A stretch of 64,000 bases of DNA from an uncultured SAR116 cluster alpha proteobacterium (GCA_902558885.1 CACEFQ010000001.1:1-64000); one strand, 5' to 3'; positions 46,734 to 56,242 are shown, numbered from the stretch's first letter. Program-made: numbers and translations. The notes: generated by a model from the letters alone, not told the origin.

Positions 46734-47834
46734 ATGTTTGAAAATAAATTGGGTAGTAAGATTGAAGGTGAAGAATATTTAGTTCTTCATGAATTTGCTA
46801 AAAAGGCTAAAGCAAAACTTTCTAGAGAAACTTGGGATTATCTAATTGGAGCTGCTGAAACTGAAACAACCTTTAAAAGAAATAGATTTGCTCTCGACAG
46901 TTTAGCATTTAGACCAAGGGTATTAAGAGACGTGGAAAATGTTGATATATCCACTAACTTGGTTGGACATTCTTTAAGAATGCCGGTAATTCTTGCACCT
47001 ATAGGTTCAATGCAAGATTTTGTAGAAGGGGCAGGAATTGCTCCAACAATTGCAGCATCTGAATTTGGTATACTGCACATGATAAGCTCTACTTGTATGC
47101 CAGGGTTGGAAGAGGTTGCTAAAAGCGTTAATTATCCAAAATTATTTCAATTATATGTTAGAGGTGACCAAAATTGGGTTGATGATCAGATCAAAAGTGC
47201 AATTGACTTTAATTACTCAGGTATATGTCTAACAGTTGACTTAGATGCTTATGGAAGAAGAGAAAGAGATCTTGCTAAAAGGTATAGAACAACATCAAGA
47301 CAAAGCGCAAGTGGCTTTGAGTATCAAATGCGTTTTTCATGGAAAGATATTGATAGGATTAAATCTTATTGTGACTTACCTATCATAATTAAGGGTATAG
47401 CTACTAAAGAGGATGCATTATTAGCAATTAAACATGGTGTTGAAATAATTTATGTTTCCAACCATGGTGGAAGACAATTAGATTTTGGAGTTGGTGGGTT
47501 AAATGTTTTACCAGAAATTGTTGAGACAGTTGATAATAAAGCCAAGATTATTTTTGATGGAGGTATAATGCGAGGTACTGATGTATTAAAGGCAATTGCA
47601 TTAGGCGCAAATTGTGTTGGTATCGGAAGGCTTCAAGGGTTTGCAGCAGCTGCTGGAGGATCAAAAGCTATTTTTCGAATGCTTGAATTACTAGAAACAG
47701 AAATTCTGACAGGCTTAAGGTTGCTAGGATTAAATTCACTGTCAGAACTTGATCACACTTATTTAAGCAAAGATTATGCATTTGATTCAAAAGATGTGTT
47801 AAGTGCTTTCCCTTTGATTGACGAAGGATATTAA
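46734..47834 (+). CDS. FMN-dependent alpha-hydroxy-acid oxidase/dehydrogenase
   Basis: 366 residues from ATG 46734, with GGAG seven bases upstream; an in-frame TTG at 46722 would contain that site. TIM-barrel FMN enzyme of the glycolate oxidase/L-lactate dehydrogenase family: RPRVLRDVENVDISTNLVG, the active-site His/Arg in VSNHGGRQLD, and phosphate-binding FDGGIMRGTDVLKAIALGA / CVGIGR. Family members oxidise glycolate, lactate, mandelate or similar acids. Substrate is not decidable by eye. Single gene, convergent with the HD-domain gene. Confidence 0.88.
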   Translation: MFENKLGSKIEGEEYLVLHEFAKKAKAKLSRETWDYLIGAAETETTFKRNRFALDSLAFRPRVLRDVENVDISTNLVGHSLRMPVILAPIGSMQDFVEGAGIAPTIAASEFGILHMISSTCMPGLEEVAKSVNYPKLFQLYVRGDQNWVDDQIKSAIDFNYSGICLTVDLDAYGRRERDLAKRYRTTSRQSASGFEYQMRFSWKDIDRIKSYCDLPIIIKGIATKEDALLAIKHGVEIIYVSNHGGRQLDFGVGGLNVLPEIVETVDNKAKIIFDGGIMRGTDVLKAIALGANCVGIGRLQGFAAAAGGSKAIFRMLELLETEILTGLRLLGLNSLSELDHTYLSKDYAFDSKDVLSAFPLIDEGY

Positions 47835-47841
47835 AATATTT

Positions 47842-48450
47842 TTAGATTATTTCTTGAAATCTCTTTAAAAATTGTTTTTGAACATCATTTGCTGATAGCG
47901 CAACTATAATTTGAGGTTTGGAATTCAAATTTGGTTTTTTAATTATTTTTGAGGCTTCTTTTTCTTCATAACCAGCTAGATCAACAGCTTCAAACCAAGC
48001 TAGAGATTTGTCAATTTTTTTAATTTTAGATTCTATATGTCTTGGAAGTAAAGCTGGCAACCCAAACCTAAGATAAATTGCTTTCATTAAATTATCTTCG
48101 ACAAATCGATAACTGTTATTGAGAGCATATTTAAATGGTGTGATTAAATCTCCTATCACATACTCTGGTGCATCATGAAGGAGAGCGGCTAAATTCCATT
48201 TTTTATCTAAATCTGGATATTCAATGTTGAAAAGTTCTTCAACTAATACAGAGTGCTGAGCAACTGAATAAGGGTATTTACCAGTCGTTTGACCATTCCA
48301 TCTTGTAACTCTTGATAGTCCCAAAGCGATATCTTCAATTTCTATGTCAAATGGGGACGGAGATAAAATATCAAGCTTTCTACCTGATAACATTCTTTGC
48401 CAGGCTCTTTGATTAATTTTTTTTAGAGGTTTAATATTTTTGTTCTGCAT
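47842..48450 (-). CDS. HD-domain phosphohydrolase (YfbR-like)
   Basis: 202 residues. Metal motif distributed as in YfbR-type HD proteins: SVAQHSVLVEEL, then LAALLHDAPEYVIGD, with a later Asp in KIDKSLAWFEAVDLAG. It is short and has no partner domain, which fits a nucleotide phosphatase (YfbR is a 5'-deoxynucleotidase) or general phosphohydrolase. GKYPYSVAQH and LHDAPEY are particularly like YfbR/alphaproteobacterial relatives. Single gene; its ATG is 12 bases from the divergent downstream gene. Confidence 0.8.
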   Translation of the reverse strand: MQNKNIKPLKKINQRAWQRMLSGRKLDILSPSPFDIEIEDIALGLSRVTRWNGQTTGKYPYSVAQHSVLVEELFNIEYPDLDKKWNLAALLHDAPEYVIGDLITPFKYALNNSYRFVEDNLMKAIYLRFGLPALLPRHIESKIKKIDKSLAWFEAVDLAGYEEKEASKIIKKPNLNSKPQIIVALSANDVQKQFLKRFQEII

Positions 48451-48462
48451 AAAAAAAATGTA

Positions 48463-49221
48463 TTGATTTATTATTCATTAAATATAAAAGATAAAAAAAA
48501 AAATTTTCAAGGTTTAATTTTGGACTTTTATCAAGCACAAAACAAGTATAGGCAAAAACAGTTTAGATCAATATTAAATTATTTTTTCAAAATTTTAATG
48601 TTTATCATTGCCATTTTTATTGGATGGTGGCTAGGTAACCGTGATAAATTGGTTCTAATACAAGAAAATGAAAAAATAATTAATGATTTTAATGATCAAA
48701 AAATTGAATTAGATAGAAAATTAACTGACATAAGATTAAAGCTTAAAGAAGCAAATTTAGCACTTAATACTCAAAACATAAAGAATAAAGACACTGACTT
48801 TGGTAGAGATGCAAAAAACATTCTTGCATCTAATTTAGCTAAGGGTGTTCCTGAAAAGGATATAATCGATGCATTGAGATTACTTGGTTATAACAAAACT
48901 TGTAGTAAATTTGATTATAAAGAGTTAGCTGTTTCAACAGAATCTTTTATACCACCTGAAAATACTTTATTATTATTATCAGGTGGATTAAAAGTAAAAG
49001 TTGAAGGTAATATTTCGGACACAGCAACTAATAATCCTTATTTTGATCCATCTCAACCAATTAGAGTTATATTTATTTATTTAGGTAATAATGATATAAT
49101 TGAAGGAAATTTACCAATTACAAGAAACATTATGGCTGGAAAGTTCTCAGTAAAAATAAAAATATTAAAATCAAAGGTAAGAGGGGCTGTAATAGTTCAA
49201 TATCAAAATTGTAAAATTTAA
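48463..49221 (+). CDS. hypothetical membrane-anchored coiled-coil protein, 252 aa
   Basis: I do not recognise the family. A basic N-terminus is followed by one membrane helix at ~44-62 (LMFIIAIFIGWWLG) and then a charged coiled-coil stretch to ~110 (QENEKIINDFNDQKIELDRK and beyond). A globular beta-rich C-terminal half follows, with two cysteines (KTCSKFDY and the last residues YQNCKI) that could form a disulfide in the periplasm. The start TTG at 48463 is uncertain; no ATG lies upstream of the helix in frame. Topology predicts a periplasmic C-terminus. Confidence 0.6.
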   Translation: MIYYSLNIKDKKKNFQGLILDFYQAQNKYRQKQFRSILNYFFKILMFIIAIFIGWWLGNRDKLVLIQENEKIINDFNDQKIELDRKLTDIRLKLKEANLALNTQNIKNKDTDFGRDAKNILASNLAKGVPEKDIIDALRLLGYNKTCSKFDYKELAVSTESFIPPENTLLLLSGGLKVKVEGNISDTATNNPYFDPSQPIRVIFIYLGNNDIIEGNLPITRNIMAGKFSVKIKILKSKVRGAVIVQYQNCKI

Positions 49222-49233
49222 TATATTAGTAAT

Positions 49234-50001
49234 GTGAATAATTTGAAAATTAATAATTTAGAACAAAAATCTGCAATTGTGACTGGTGCAAGTGAGGGGA
49301 TTGGTGCTGCTTTTTCAAAATTATTAATTAAAAAAGGGTGGAAAGTTACTGGAATTAGTCGTAGTGCTAGTAAATTGAAAGCAATCAGCAAAAGTCTTCC
49401 ATCAAATGAACAGTCATTTAAATATTTTTCATGTGATGTACAAGATTTTAAAAAATTGAAATCTATAGCGAAAGAAATTGAAGCTCCTGACCTGCTTCTT
49501 TTGAATGCTGGTATTTATTCACCTGTGAATGCATCTGAAATCAATCTAGATCTTTATAAAAAACATTTAAATATAAATTACCTTGGTGTCTTGAACAGTT
49601 ATGAGGCATTTTTACCAGGTTTAATAAGAAAACAAAATGGTAACATAATTATTATGTCTAGTGTTTCTGGGTGGATTGGGTTACCTAAAGCTGCTGCATA
49701 TGGACCGACTAAGGCTGCTTTAAGGTCATTTGCTCAGTCTGCTCGTTATGATTTAAATCCTAAAGGTATAAAAGTACAATTATGCAGCCCTGGCTTTGTA
49801 GAAACACAAGCAACCTCAATAAATGATTTTTATATGCCAGGTTTAATGAATGTTAATGAAGCTGCTAATTTAATTTTCAAGCATATGAGTTCAAATAAAT
49901 TTGAATTTTCCTTTCCATTATCATTTTCTCTTTTTATGAAGATCTTTAGCTATTTACCTGATAAGATTTCTTCTTATTTAATAAAAAAATTTATAATTTA
50001 A
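49234..50001 (+). CDS. SDR-family oxidoreductase of a lipid-modification cluster
   Basis: 255 residues. TGASEGIGAAF is the cofactor loop, LNAG the fold motif, SSVSGWIG the Ser region and YGPTKAAL the Tyr/Lys pair. The C-terminus ends in hydrophobic, basic residues (ISSYLIKKFII) rather than the DGG type, suggesting membrane association. Start GTG 49234, or a TTG nine bases later. A SnoaL-like gene follows 9 bases downstream. SDR, SnoaL, FAD oxidoreductase, DUF1365 and CFA-type genes are recurrent neighbours in photo-oxidative-stress loci of other Proteobacteria. Confidence 0.8.
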   Translation: MNNLKINNLEQKSAIVTGASEGIGAAFSKLLIKKGWKVTGISRSASKLKAISKSLPSNEQSFKYFSCDVQDFKKLKSIAKEIEAPDLLLLNAGIYSPVNASEINLDLYKKHLNINYLGVLNSYEAFLPGLIRKQNGNIIIMSSVSGWIGLPKAAAYGPTKAALRSFAQSARYDLNPKGIKVQLCSPGFVETQATSINDFYMPGLMNVNEAANLIFKHMSSNKFEFSFPLSFSLFMKIFSYLPDKISSYLIKKFII

Positions 50002-50010
50002 AACTTTGAA

Positions 50011-50436
50011 ATGGAAAAAAGTGTAGTTAAAAAATATATCTATTTATTTAGTAATCTTTCCCCTGATAATATTAATGAATTTGATGATATAATTTCTGAA
50101 GATATAATATTTATAGATCCATTTAATAATATTAAAGGAATAAATGCTTTTAAAAACATTTTTTATCATATGTTCGAAAATGTAAAAGAGCCTAAGTTTT
50201 TCATTCTTGACTATTCAATGAATAAACAAAGAGTGTTTTTGAAATGGAAAATGACTTTCTTTGCATTTAAGTCTTTGCAGACTATTGAAGGTATGAGTGA
50301 ATTGGTACTAAATGATGCTGGAAAAGTGGTATCTCATATTGACTATTGGGATTCATTAAATGGTATCTTCATTAAAATACCATTTATTGGTTATTTCTAT
50401 AAAATAAGCTTGTTTTTATTTAAATCAAAAACTTAA
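50011..50436 (+). CDS. SnoaL/NTF2-like protein
   Basis: 141 residues with an NTF2-like cone fold pattern: N-terminal helices, IISEDIIFIDPFNNIKGINAF, FLKWKMTFFAFKSL and a final sheet with HIDYWDS containing the usual late Asp/Tyr. These small proteins act as isomerases, cyclases or binding partners. It ends in a hydrophobic tail (IPFIGYFYKISLFLF). Paired with the upstream SDR. Its stop overlaps the convergent CFA-type gene stop by four bases. Confidence 0.7.
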   Translation: MEKSVVKKYIYLFSNLSPDNINEFDDIISEDIIFIDPFNNIKGINAFKNIFYHMFENVKEPKFFILDYSMNKQRVFLKWKMTFFAFKSLQTIEGMSELVLNDAGKVVSHIDYWDSLNGIFIKIPFIGYFYKISLFLFKSKT

Positions 50437-51605
50437 TTAATATTCAATTTTATTTGCTTTAAATCAATATTGTTTGATAAGAAACCGCCTTCACAATACG
50501 ATAAATAATAATTCCACATTAATTTGAAAGTTTCATCAAATCCAAGATCTTCAATCTTTTCCCAATTATTATTAAATCTTTTATTCCAAATATTTAATGT
50601 TTTTGCGTAATCATCTGAAAAACTATATACACTTTCAACTTTAAGGTAATTTTTAGTTGCAATATTTCTAAGTATTTTAAAAGAGGGCAACATCCCCCCA
50701 GGAAAAATATATTTTTGAATAAAGTCTGGGTTATTTTTATAAACATCATATATTTTATCATCAATTGTAATTAATTGTAGTCCAACTTTTCCATCTGGAT
50801 TTAAAACTTTTCTTATTTTACTAAAAAATTTGTCCCAATATTCTTTTCCTACAGCTTCGAACATTTCAATTGATAATACTTTATCAAATTTGCCATCAAT
50901 ATTTCGATAATCGCAATATCTTATATCAATTTTGTTTTCTAAATGGGCTTTTTTAATTCTTTTTTTAGCAAAATTATATTGCTCTTTTGAAATTGTAATT
51001 GCAGTTATATTACAATCATATTCTTTACCTAGAAATTCAGAAAAACCACCCCAACCACAACCAATTTCTAATATATTGTCACCATCTTTAATCGAAACTA
51101 ATTCTGCGAGTTTTTTATATTTATTTGTTTGAGCAGTTTCTAGATCATCAGTTGATTTTAAAAAAATTGCAGAAGAATAAGTCATAGATTTATCTAGCCA
51201 ATAACTATAAAATTTGTTTCCTAAATCATAGTGATAAGAGATATTTTTTTTTGCTTGATGTTGACTATTTTTATTTTTGAAATGAGAAAACTTATTAAAA
51301 AAATTCTTAAGCATAGAAACTTTGAAAGTATCTTCAGCTTCATCATTATTTAGAGCAAAATAATGCATTAAAGCTGTCAAGTTTGAAGATGTTAATCTTT
51401 TGGCCATGTATAATTCTGCAAATTTAACAGCACCACCACTTATAATTTCTTTAACAACACTGTCATCAGCAATTTTTAAATTTGCTTTAGGGCCAGTTTT
51501 GTTCGCTAATATTTTTTGAATTTTCCCGTTTGGCCATTCTATCTCAATTGACCCATAAGGAAATTTTTTAATACCATTTAAAAATAAATTATTCCAAAAA
51601 TTCAT
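50433..51605 (-). CDS. cyclopropane-fatty-acid synthase-family methyltransferase
   Basis: 390 residues. SAM motif ILEIGCGWGGFSEFLG, YHYDLGNKFYSYWLDKSMTYSSA, SIEMFEAVGKEYW and the late FPGGMLPS are canonical Cfa/CMAS blocks. Enzymes of this group methylate the double bond of unsaturated acyl chains in phospholipids to cyclopropane or methyl-branched products. It ends a three-gene unit with DUF1365 and the FAD oxidoreductase; those neighbours point to the stress-lipid subgroup rather than housekeeping Cfa. Product type is inferred only. Confidence 0.88.
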   Translation of the reverse strand: MNFWNNLFLNGIKKFPYGSIEIEWPNGKIQKILANKTGPKANLKIADDSVVKEIISGGAVKFAELYMAKRLTSSNLTALMHYFALNNDEAEDTFKVSMLKNFFNKFSHFKNKNSQHQAKKNISYHYDLGNKFYSYWLDKSMTYSSAIFLKSTDDLETAQTNKYKKLAELVSIKDGDNILEIGCGWGGFSEFLGKEYDCNITAITISKEQYNFAKKRIKKAHLENKIDIRYCDYRNIDGKFDKVLSIEMFEAVGKEYWDKFFSKIRKVLNPDGKVGLQLITIDDKIYDVYKNNPDFIQKYIFPGGMLPSFKILRNIATKNYLKVESVYSFSDDYAKTLNIWNKRFNNNWEKIEDLGFDETFKLMWNYYLSYCEGGFLSNNIDLKQIKLNIN

Positions 51606-51635
51606 TAATCTTTAACCTATTATTTAAATTAATAG

Positions 51636-52457
51636 TCACTCTTTTGATTCTTCAATTCCGAATGAATGTTTAACTTTTTCACTAGGAGGGATTTTGTGCA
51701 GATTTATCCTTTTAAACCAGAGAATAAATGCTTGTAAATGAATATTTATCCAAATTTTACCTGGATAAATAGAATATGTTAAAAATGCCCTTAAAATATT
51801 CAAATTATTGAATTTTATTTCTTTCAATTTCATGTTCGCTAAAAAAACTTTTTGATTATGCAAAGAATATTCTACAGAGATCATAATCAAATCTTGGACA
51901 TATTTTGCTAATAATTTATAATTTCCTTTTTTTGGATAAAACGGAGATACAAATAGTTTTTTAGAAGTTTTTTGAGAACTAATTTTTTGATTAATGTTTC
52001 GTAAAACATAATGGTGCATATCTCCAAATGTGTTTCTGACTTCAAAAACAGAGTGAATAAGTAATCCTTTATTATTATAACAAAAATAAACTGAAAGTGG
52101 ATTAAATCCAAAATTTAAAACTTTTGGGAAAGTTAATAATTTTATCTTATGAATTACTTCTTTATCTTTGGTTCTGTTGATACATAAATTCTTAATAAAT
52201 TGATAAAGATCATGAGATGTTGAAAACTTAGATTGATTGCCGTGTTTTGAGGCACTCCAAGTTAGTAGATTAAATTTTTCTAAAGAAAACAATGAAGGGT
52301 ATTTTGATATATTTTTTTGAGGTTTGATTTTTAAATCAATTAATATTGCATTTGTTCGGTTTTTAAAGAAATGCTTTTTTTTACCATATCTTTCGTGGTT
52401 TATATTTGCTTCAAAAAATTTAATATCACCAGTAAAAGGTTTCATTTTTAAACTCAA
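51636..52457 (-). CDS. DUF1365-family protein
   Basis: 273 residues. The N-terminal FEANINHERYGKKKHFFKNRTN and later FNPLSVYFCYN, VFEVRNTFGDMHHY and FVSPFYPKKGNYKL are the recognisable DUF1365 blocks; FNP-x-S-x-Y-x-CY and the H-x-Y stretch look catalytic. Function is unknown, but the family co-occurs with amine-oxidase-like FAD proteins and CFA synthases. It lies one base after the FAD oxidoreductase gene and 30 before the CFA gene. A frame overlapping on the same strand (51908-52111) is a shadow. Confidence 0.82.
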   Translation of the reverse strand: MSLKMKPFTGDIKFFEANINHERYGKKKHFFKNRTNAILIDLKIKPQKNISKYPSLFSLEKFNLLTWSASKHGNQSKFSTSHDLYQFIKNLCINRTKDKEVIHKIKLLTFPKVLNFGFNPLSVYFCYNNKGLLIHSVFEVRNTFGDMHHYVLRNINQKISSQKTSKKLFVSPFYPKKGNYKLLAKYVQDLIMISVEYSLHNQKVFLANMKLKEIKFNNLNILRAFLTYSIYPGKIWINIHLQAFILWFKRINLHKIPPSEKVKHSFGIEESKE

Positions 52458-52458
52458 A

Positions 52459-53718
52459 TTATTTAATTTTCCATGGCAATTTTATATCAAAATATTTTGT
52501 AACCTCGACAGCTGATGATATTCCATCTTCGTGGAAACCATACCCTAACCAAGCACCTACATAATAAATATTATCTTTTCCTTGAATGTCATTTATTTGA
52601 ATTTGAGCCAGGTTAGTATTTTTATTAAAAATAGGGTGTTCATATATAATTTTTTTATGAATTAGTGATTTCTTAGGTATTATAAAAGGGTTTAGGCTAA
52701 CAAATAAATTTAATGATGTATTTAAATCTTGTAGTTGATTCATCCAATAAGTTGTTGATGATTTTCCATTTTTATTAGATATATAATTCCAGCTAGACCA
52801 GGTTTTGTGATTTCTTGGCATGGTTGATGGATCTGAGTGTAAAATAACTGTATTTTTCTGGTACTGAAATTTACTTAAAATTTCAGTTGATTTTTTATCT
52901 AAATCTTTGATCAGTTTCAAGGTTTGGTCAGGATGAGTGGCCATTATAATTTTATCAAAAATTTCATAACTTTGATCATATTCAATTTTAATTTTTTTTC
53001 TTTTTGAAGTAATAGAAGTAATTTTTGTATTTAATAAAAATTTATTGTTTTTATTCTGTTTGATTGTTTTGATAACTTTTTTGACGTATTGTATAGATCC
53101 TTCTTTAACTGTTCTCCATTGAGGTCTAATAAAAAAATTAATTAATTGATGATTTTTAAAAAAAGTAAGTAAATTTTTTGCAGGGAATGTTAATATTTTT
53201 TTTTCTGGACAGGACCAAATTGCAGACGACATTGGTATTAAATGATCATTTACAAATTCATCACTAAATTTACATCTTTTTAGGTAATCTTTTAAATTTT
53301 CATTTTCTTTTACATTAAAAGCATATTTATAACCAAAAATAAAAAATCTAATAATATCTATTAACATTTTATAAAATTTTAAATTAAAGTAATTCTTTTT
53401 TTGTGCAAACATCCCTGCCAACGAACCTGAATATTCTAATTCACCATTTCTTGCAGATACTGCAAAGGACATGTTTGATTCTATGGTTTCTACATTTAGA
53501 TGTTTAAAAAAACCAATTAGATTTGGATAATTCAATTTATTGAATACTATAAACCCAGTATCAACATTAATAGTTGAGTTCTTATTTTTAATTTCAACAG
53601 TATTGGCATGACCGCCGAATCTTTTATCTATTTCAAACATTGTTATGTTGTGTTTTTGAGACAATAGTAAAGCAGCAGATAGTCCTGATATTCCAGAACC
53701 AATTATAGCAATTTTCAT
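52459..53718 (-). CDS. FAD-dependent amine-oxidase-like oxidoreductase
   Basis: 419 residues. N-terminal dinucleotide motif IIGSGISGLSAALLL followed by FEIDKRFGGHANTV, VDTGFIVFNKLNYPNL, and a C-terminal FAD segment NIYYVGAWLGYGFHEDGISSA. This is the flavin-containing amine oxidase/desaturase-like family that travels with DUF1365 and CFA genes. The substrate is probably a membrane lipid acyl chain by context, not an amine. First gene of the three-gene minus-strand unit. Confidence 0.83.
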   Translation of the reverse strand: MKIAIIGSGISGLSAALLLSQKHNITMFEIDKRFGGHANTVEIKNKNSTINVDTGFIVFNKLNYPNLIGFFKHLNVETIESNMSFAVSARNGELEYSGSLAGMFAQKKNYFNLKFYKMLIDIIRFFIFGYKYAFNVKENENLKDYLKRCKFSDEFVNDHLIPMSSAIWSCPEKKILTFPAKNLLTFFKNHQLINFFIRPQWRTVKEGSIQYVKKVIKTIKQNKNNKFLLNTKITSITSKRKKIKIEYDQSYEIFDKIIMATHPDQTLKLIKDLDKKSTEILSKFQYQKNTVILHSDPSTMPRNHKTWSSWNYISNKNGKSSTTYWMNQLQDLNTSLNLFVSLNPFIIPKKSLIHKKIIYEHPIFNKNTNLAQIQINDIQGKDNIYYVGAWLGYGFHEDGISSAVEVTKYFDIKLPWKIK

Positions 53719-53741
53719 TTATTTGGAGCTCTATATTAGTT

Positions 53742-53918
53742 TTATTGTAATTTTTTTAATCCAGTTCTAGGAGTGCATTTATCTGTAAACATTTGTTCAA
53801 ACATTGATTCTTTGCAATTTAAATGATCAGGCATTTTCATACCTGACTGTTCTCTATAAATTGAAGCAATTACCAATACTGAAATTAATACTGCTAATAT
53901 CCACATGTTTCTAGACAT
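53742..53918 (-). CDS. small membrane protein, 58 aa, unknown
   Basis: From ATG 53918 (MSRNMWILAVL), with AAGGAA just upstream; an earlier in-frame TTG would overlap the YcgN gene. One N-terminal hydrophobic helix (residues ~5-20) and a tail with two cysteines (HLNCKESMFEQMFTDKCTPR) that may lie in the periplasm. No family recognised. Sits between the YcgN-type gene and the FAD oxidoreductase gene on the same strand. Confidence 0.55.
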   Translation of the reverse strand: MSRNMWILAVLISVLVIASIYREQSGMKMPDHLNCKESMFEQMFTDKCTPRTGLKKLQ

Positions 53919-53932
53919 TTTTTTCCTTATAT

Positions 53933-54373
53933 TTACCAATTATAGATATAATTTGGTAAGTTTTTTGTTTTAACCTTTTTTTCATTTGTTACCTTATTTT
54001 TCACACTATTACCACTTTTTACAATTTCTTCATTGTTTCCGCATACAAGTGGATGCCATTTTGGTAATTGACCGCCCTGATCAAGAATTTTATAAGCACA
54101 AGTTTCTGGCATCCATTTTAGATTTTTTAAGTTTTGAGGAGATAAAATTTTACAGTCTGGCACTAAAGCCTTTCTGTTTATATAATCTTTACATAGCGCA
54201 GTTTTTTCGCATAAAAGCTTGCAAGATACATTTGTATAATAAATTTCTTGTGTGTCAAAATCTTCAAGTTTAACTACGCAACATTTCCCACATCTATCAC
54301 ATAAGGATTCCCATTCACTAGGGGTCATATCTTTTAATGACTTAGTTTTCCAATACATTATTAAAAATTTCAT
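53933..54373 (-). CDS. YcgN-family cysteine-cluster protein (UPF0260)
   Basis: 146 residues. WKTKSLKDMTPSEWESLCDRCGKCC, YYTNVSCKLLC, CKDYINRKALVPDC and the late KWHPLVCGN reproduce the UPF0260 pattern, with conserved Cys residues resembling a metal or Fe-S site. The reaction is unknown. A Lys/Asn-rich tail after residue ~120 is poorly conserved. The start may be the sixth residue (second Met), which gives the family's usual (M)-x-W-K-T-K opening. Confidence 0.85.
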   Translation of the reverse strand: MKFLIMYWKTKSLKDMTPSEWESLCDRCGKCCVVKLEDFDTQEIYYTNVSCKLLCEKTALCKDYINRKALVPDCKILSPQNLKNLKWMPETCAYKILDQGGQLPKWHPLVCGNNEEIVKSGNSVKNKVTNEKKVKTKNLPNYIYNW

Positions 54374-54432
54374 AAATATTATATTTTATTAAATAAATTT
54401 AATAAATTTCTGTTAATTGTTAAAGATATAAA

Positions 54433-56241
54433 ATGAAAAATATTTTAAAAAAATCACATCTTTCAATTTCTCCTGAATTAGGAATTTATTCAAACTTATA
54501 TAAAGATATTTATTTTGATAAAAACAATGGAATAAAAGAAACTGAGCATAATTTCATTAAGGCAAATAATTTAGCTTCACGTTTTAAAAAATCCGATGAA
54601 TTCATAATATCTGAGTTAGGATTTGGTACAGGTTTGAGTTTTTTACTTACCTTGAAACTATGGAAAGAAACTAAAAAACGAAATGCTAAATTAATTTATA
54701 TTAGTTTTGAGAGCGCTCCATTAACAAAAATTGAGTTAAATAATGTATATAAAAAAGTAAGCGGAGTAAAAATACTTTTTAATCAATTAATAAAAAAATT
54801 ACCAATCTTATATCAGTCAACACATAGAATATTTTTTGAGTCAGAAAATGTTGAATTAATTTTAATTTATGATGACTTCAACAGTCTAAAAAATTTTAAA
54901 TTTAAAGCAGATGCATGGTTTTTAGATGGTTTTGCTCCCAAAAAGAATAAATCTGCTTGGAATTCAAAACTTTTTGAACAAATTTATTTATCTACAAAAT
55001 TTAAAGGAACTTTTAGTACATTTACTTCTGCAGGGCACGTAAGAAGAGGATTGTCTAATTCAGGATTTTCTGTATCAAAAGTGGTTGGTTTTGGAAATAA
55101 AAAAGAAAGTTTAATAGGGATAAAGAAACCTTTATTAAGTAAAATTAATAAAGTATCAGGTTCTAAAAAATTTATAGGACCAGTAGCTATAATAGGATCT
55201 GGTATTTCAGGTGCTTCCTTAGCTTATTCACTAAGAAAAAGAAATATAGAATGTTTTGTCGTAGATAAATCTTCTAAATATGCAAGTGGAGCAAGTGGAA
55301 ATAAGTTGGCACTTCAAATGCCAAAATTAACATTGGATAATTCCCCCTATGGATTACTCTCTTTGGAGGCTTTTACTTATTCAAGAAATCTTGCCAAAAA
55401 TCTTAATTCAATTCCTCCTTCTAATGGGCTTATTGTTTTACCTTCAAGGGAAAGAGATCAAGTTAAATATTTAAAACTTTTACAAAATAATTGGCCACTA
55501 GATTTGATTTCAAATAAAGTAGATAACGTTAAGTTCCTTGAAAATATAAATTATGTATACATGAAATCATCAGGAATATTGGATAATAAAAAATTTATAA
55601 AAAATTTAATTAAAGATGTTAAATTTGTAGCAAATTTTGATGTAAAAAAAGTTATCAATACTAAAGACCAACTTAAATTATTAATTGATGATAAAGGTAA
55701 TAGTTTAAAAGCTAAAACTGTAATTTGGGCAAATGGGTACGAGATGAAAAATCTAAGTAATAACGTACCCATCAATTCAATTTCTGGACAAGTAACTTAT
55801 TTAAAAGAAAATAAAGCATGTAATAATTTTAAATTAAATTTTAGCTATGGTCATCATTTCTCACAAGCTTTTGGAGGCTATCATCAAATAGGATCATCAT
55901 TCAACAGAAATGAAGATAAAAATTACAAAGAAATAGATCAAATTAATAATTTAAATTCTATTCCAGAATTTTTAAAAAAAATAATTAAAGATTTTAACAG
56001 TGAAATAAAATATAGAGTAAGCATAAGAGCAAGCACAAAAGATAGAATACCATTTTTCTGTAGTCTGGAAACTGTAATAAACAAAAATACAAAAAACGAA
56101 TACTTATTAGGAGGTATGGGATCTTGGGGTTTTGTTTATGCTCCCTTATATGCTGAATTTTTAGTTAAAAGTCTTTTAAATGAACCTCTTGTAATTAATT
56201 CTAATATGGAGCGTTTATTAGGAGTTAATAGACTTTTATAA
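54433..56241 (+). CDS. mnmC: bifunctional tRNA mnm5s2U biosynthesis protein MnmC
   Basis: 602 residues with both catalytic parts. The N-terminal methyltransferase (1-~235) has ISELGFGTGLSFLLTLKLW, the motif before DAWFLDGFAPKKNKSAWN, and TSAGHVRRGL. The C-terminal FAD oxidoreductase starts at ~248 with VAIIGSGISGASLAYSLRKR and has YASGASGNKLALQMPKL. The pair removes the carboxymethyl group from cmnm5s2U34 and methylates the resulting amine, finishing the wobble modification. Order and fusion match E. coli MnmC. Convergent with the amidohydrolase gene. Confidence 0.92.
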   Translation: MKNILKKSHLSISPELGIYSNLYKDIYFDKNNGIKETEHNFIKANNLASRFKKSDEFIISELGFGTGLSFLLTLKLWKETKKRNAKLIYISFESAPLTKIELNNVYKKVSGVKILFNQLIKKLPILYQSTHRIFFESENVELILIYDDFNSLKNFKFKADAWFLDGFAPKKNKSAWNSKLFEQIYLSTKFKGTFSTFTSAGHVRRGLSNSGFSVSKVVGFGNKKESLIGIKKPLLSKINKVSGSKKFIGPVAIIGSGISGASLAYSLRKRNIECFVVDKSSKYASGASGNKLALQMPKLTLDNSPYGLLSLEAFTYSRNLAKNLNSIPPSNGLIVLPSRERDQVKYLKLLQNNWPLDLISNKVDNVKFLENINYVYMKSSGILDNKKFIKNLIKDVKFVANFDVKKVINTKDQLKLLIDDKGNSLKAKTVIWANGYEMKNLSNNVPINSISGQVTYLKENKACNNFKLNFSYGHHFSQAFGGYHQIGSSFNRNEDKNYKEIDQINNLNSIPEFLKKIIKDFNSEIKYRVSIRASTKDRIPFFCSLETVINKNTKNEYLLGGMGSWGFVYAPLYAEFLVKSLLNEPLVINSNMERLLGVNRLL

Positions 56242-56242
56242 T

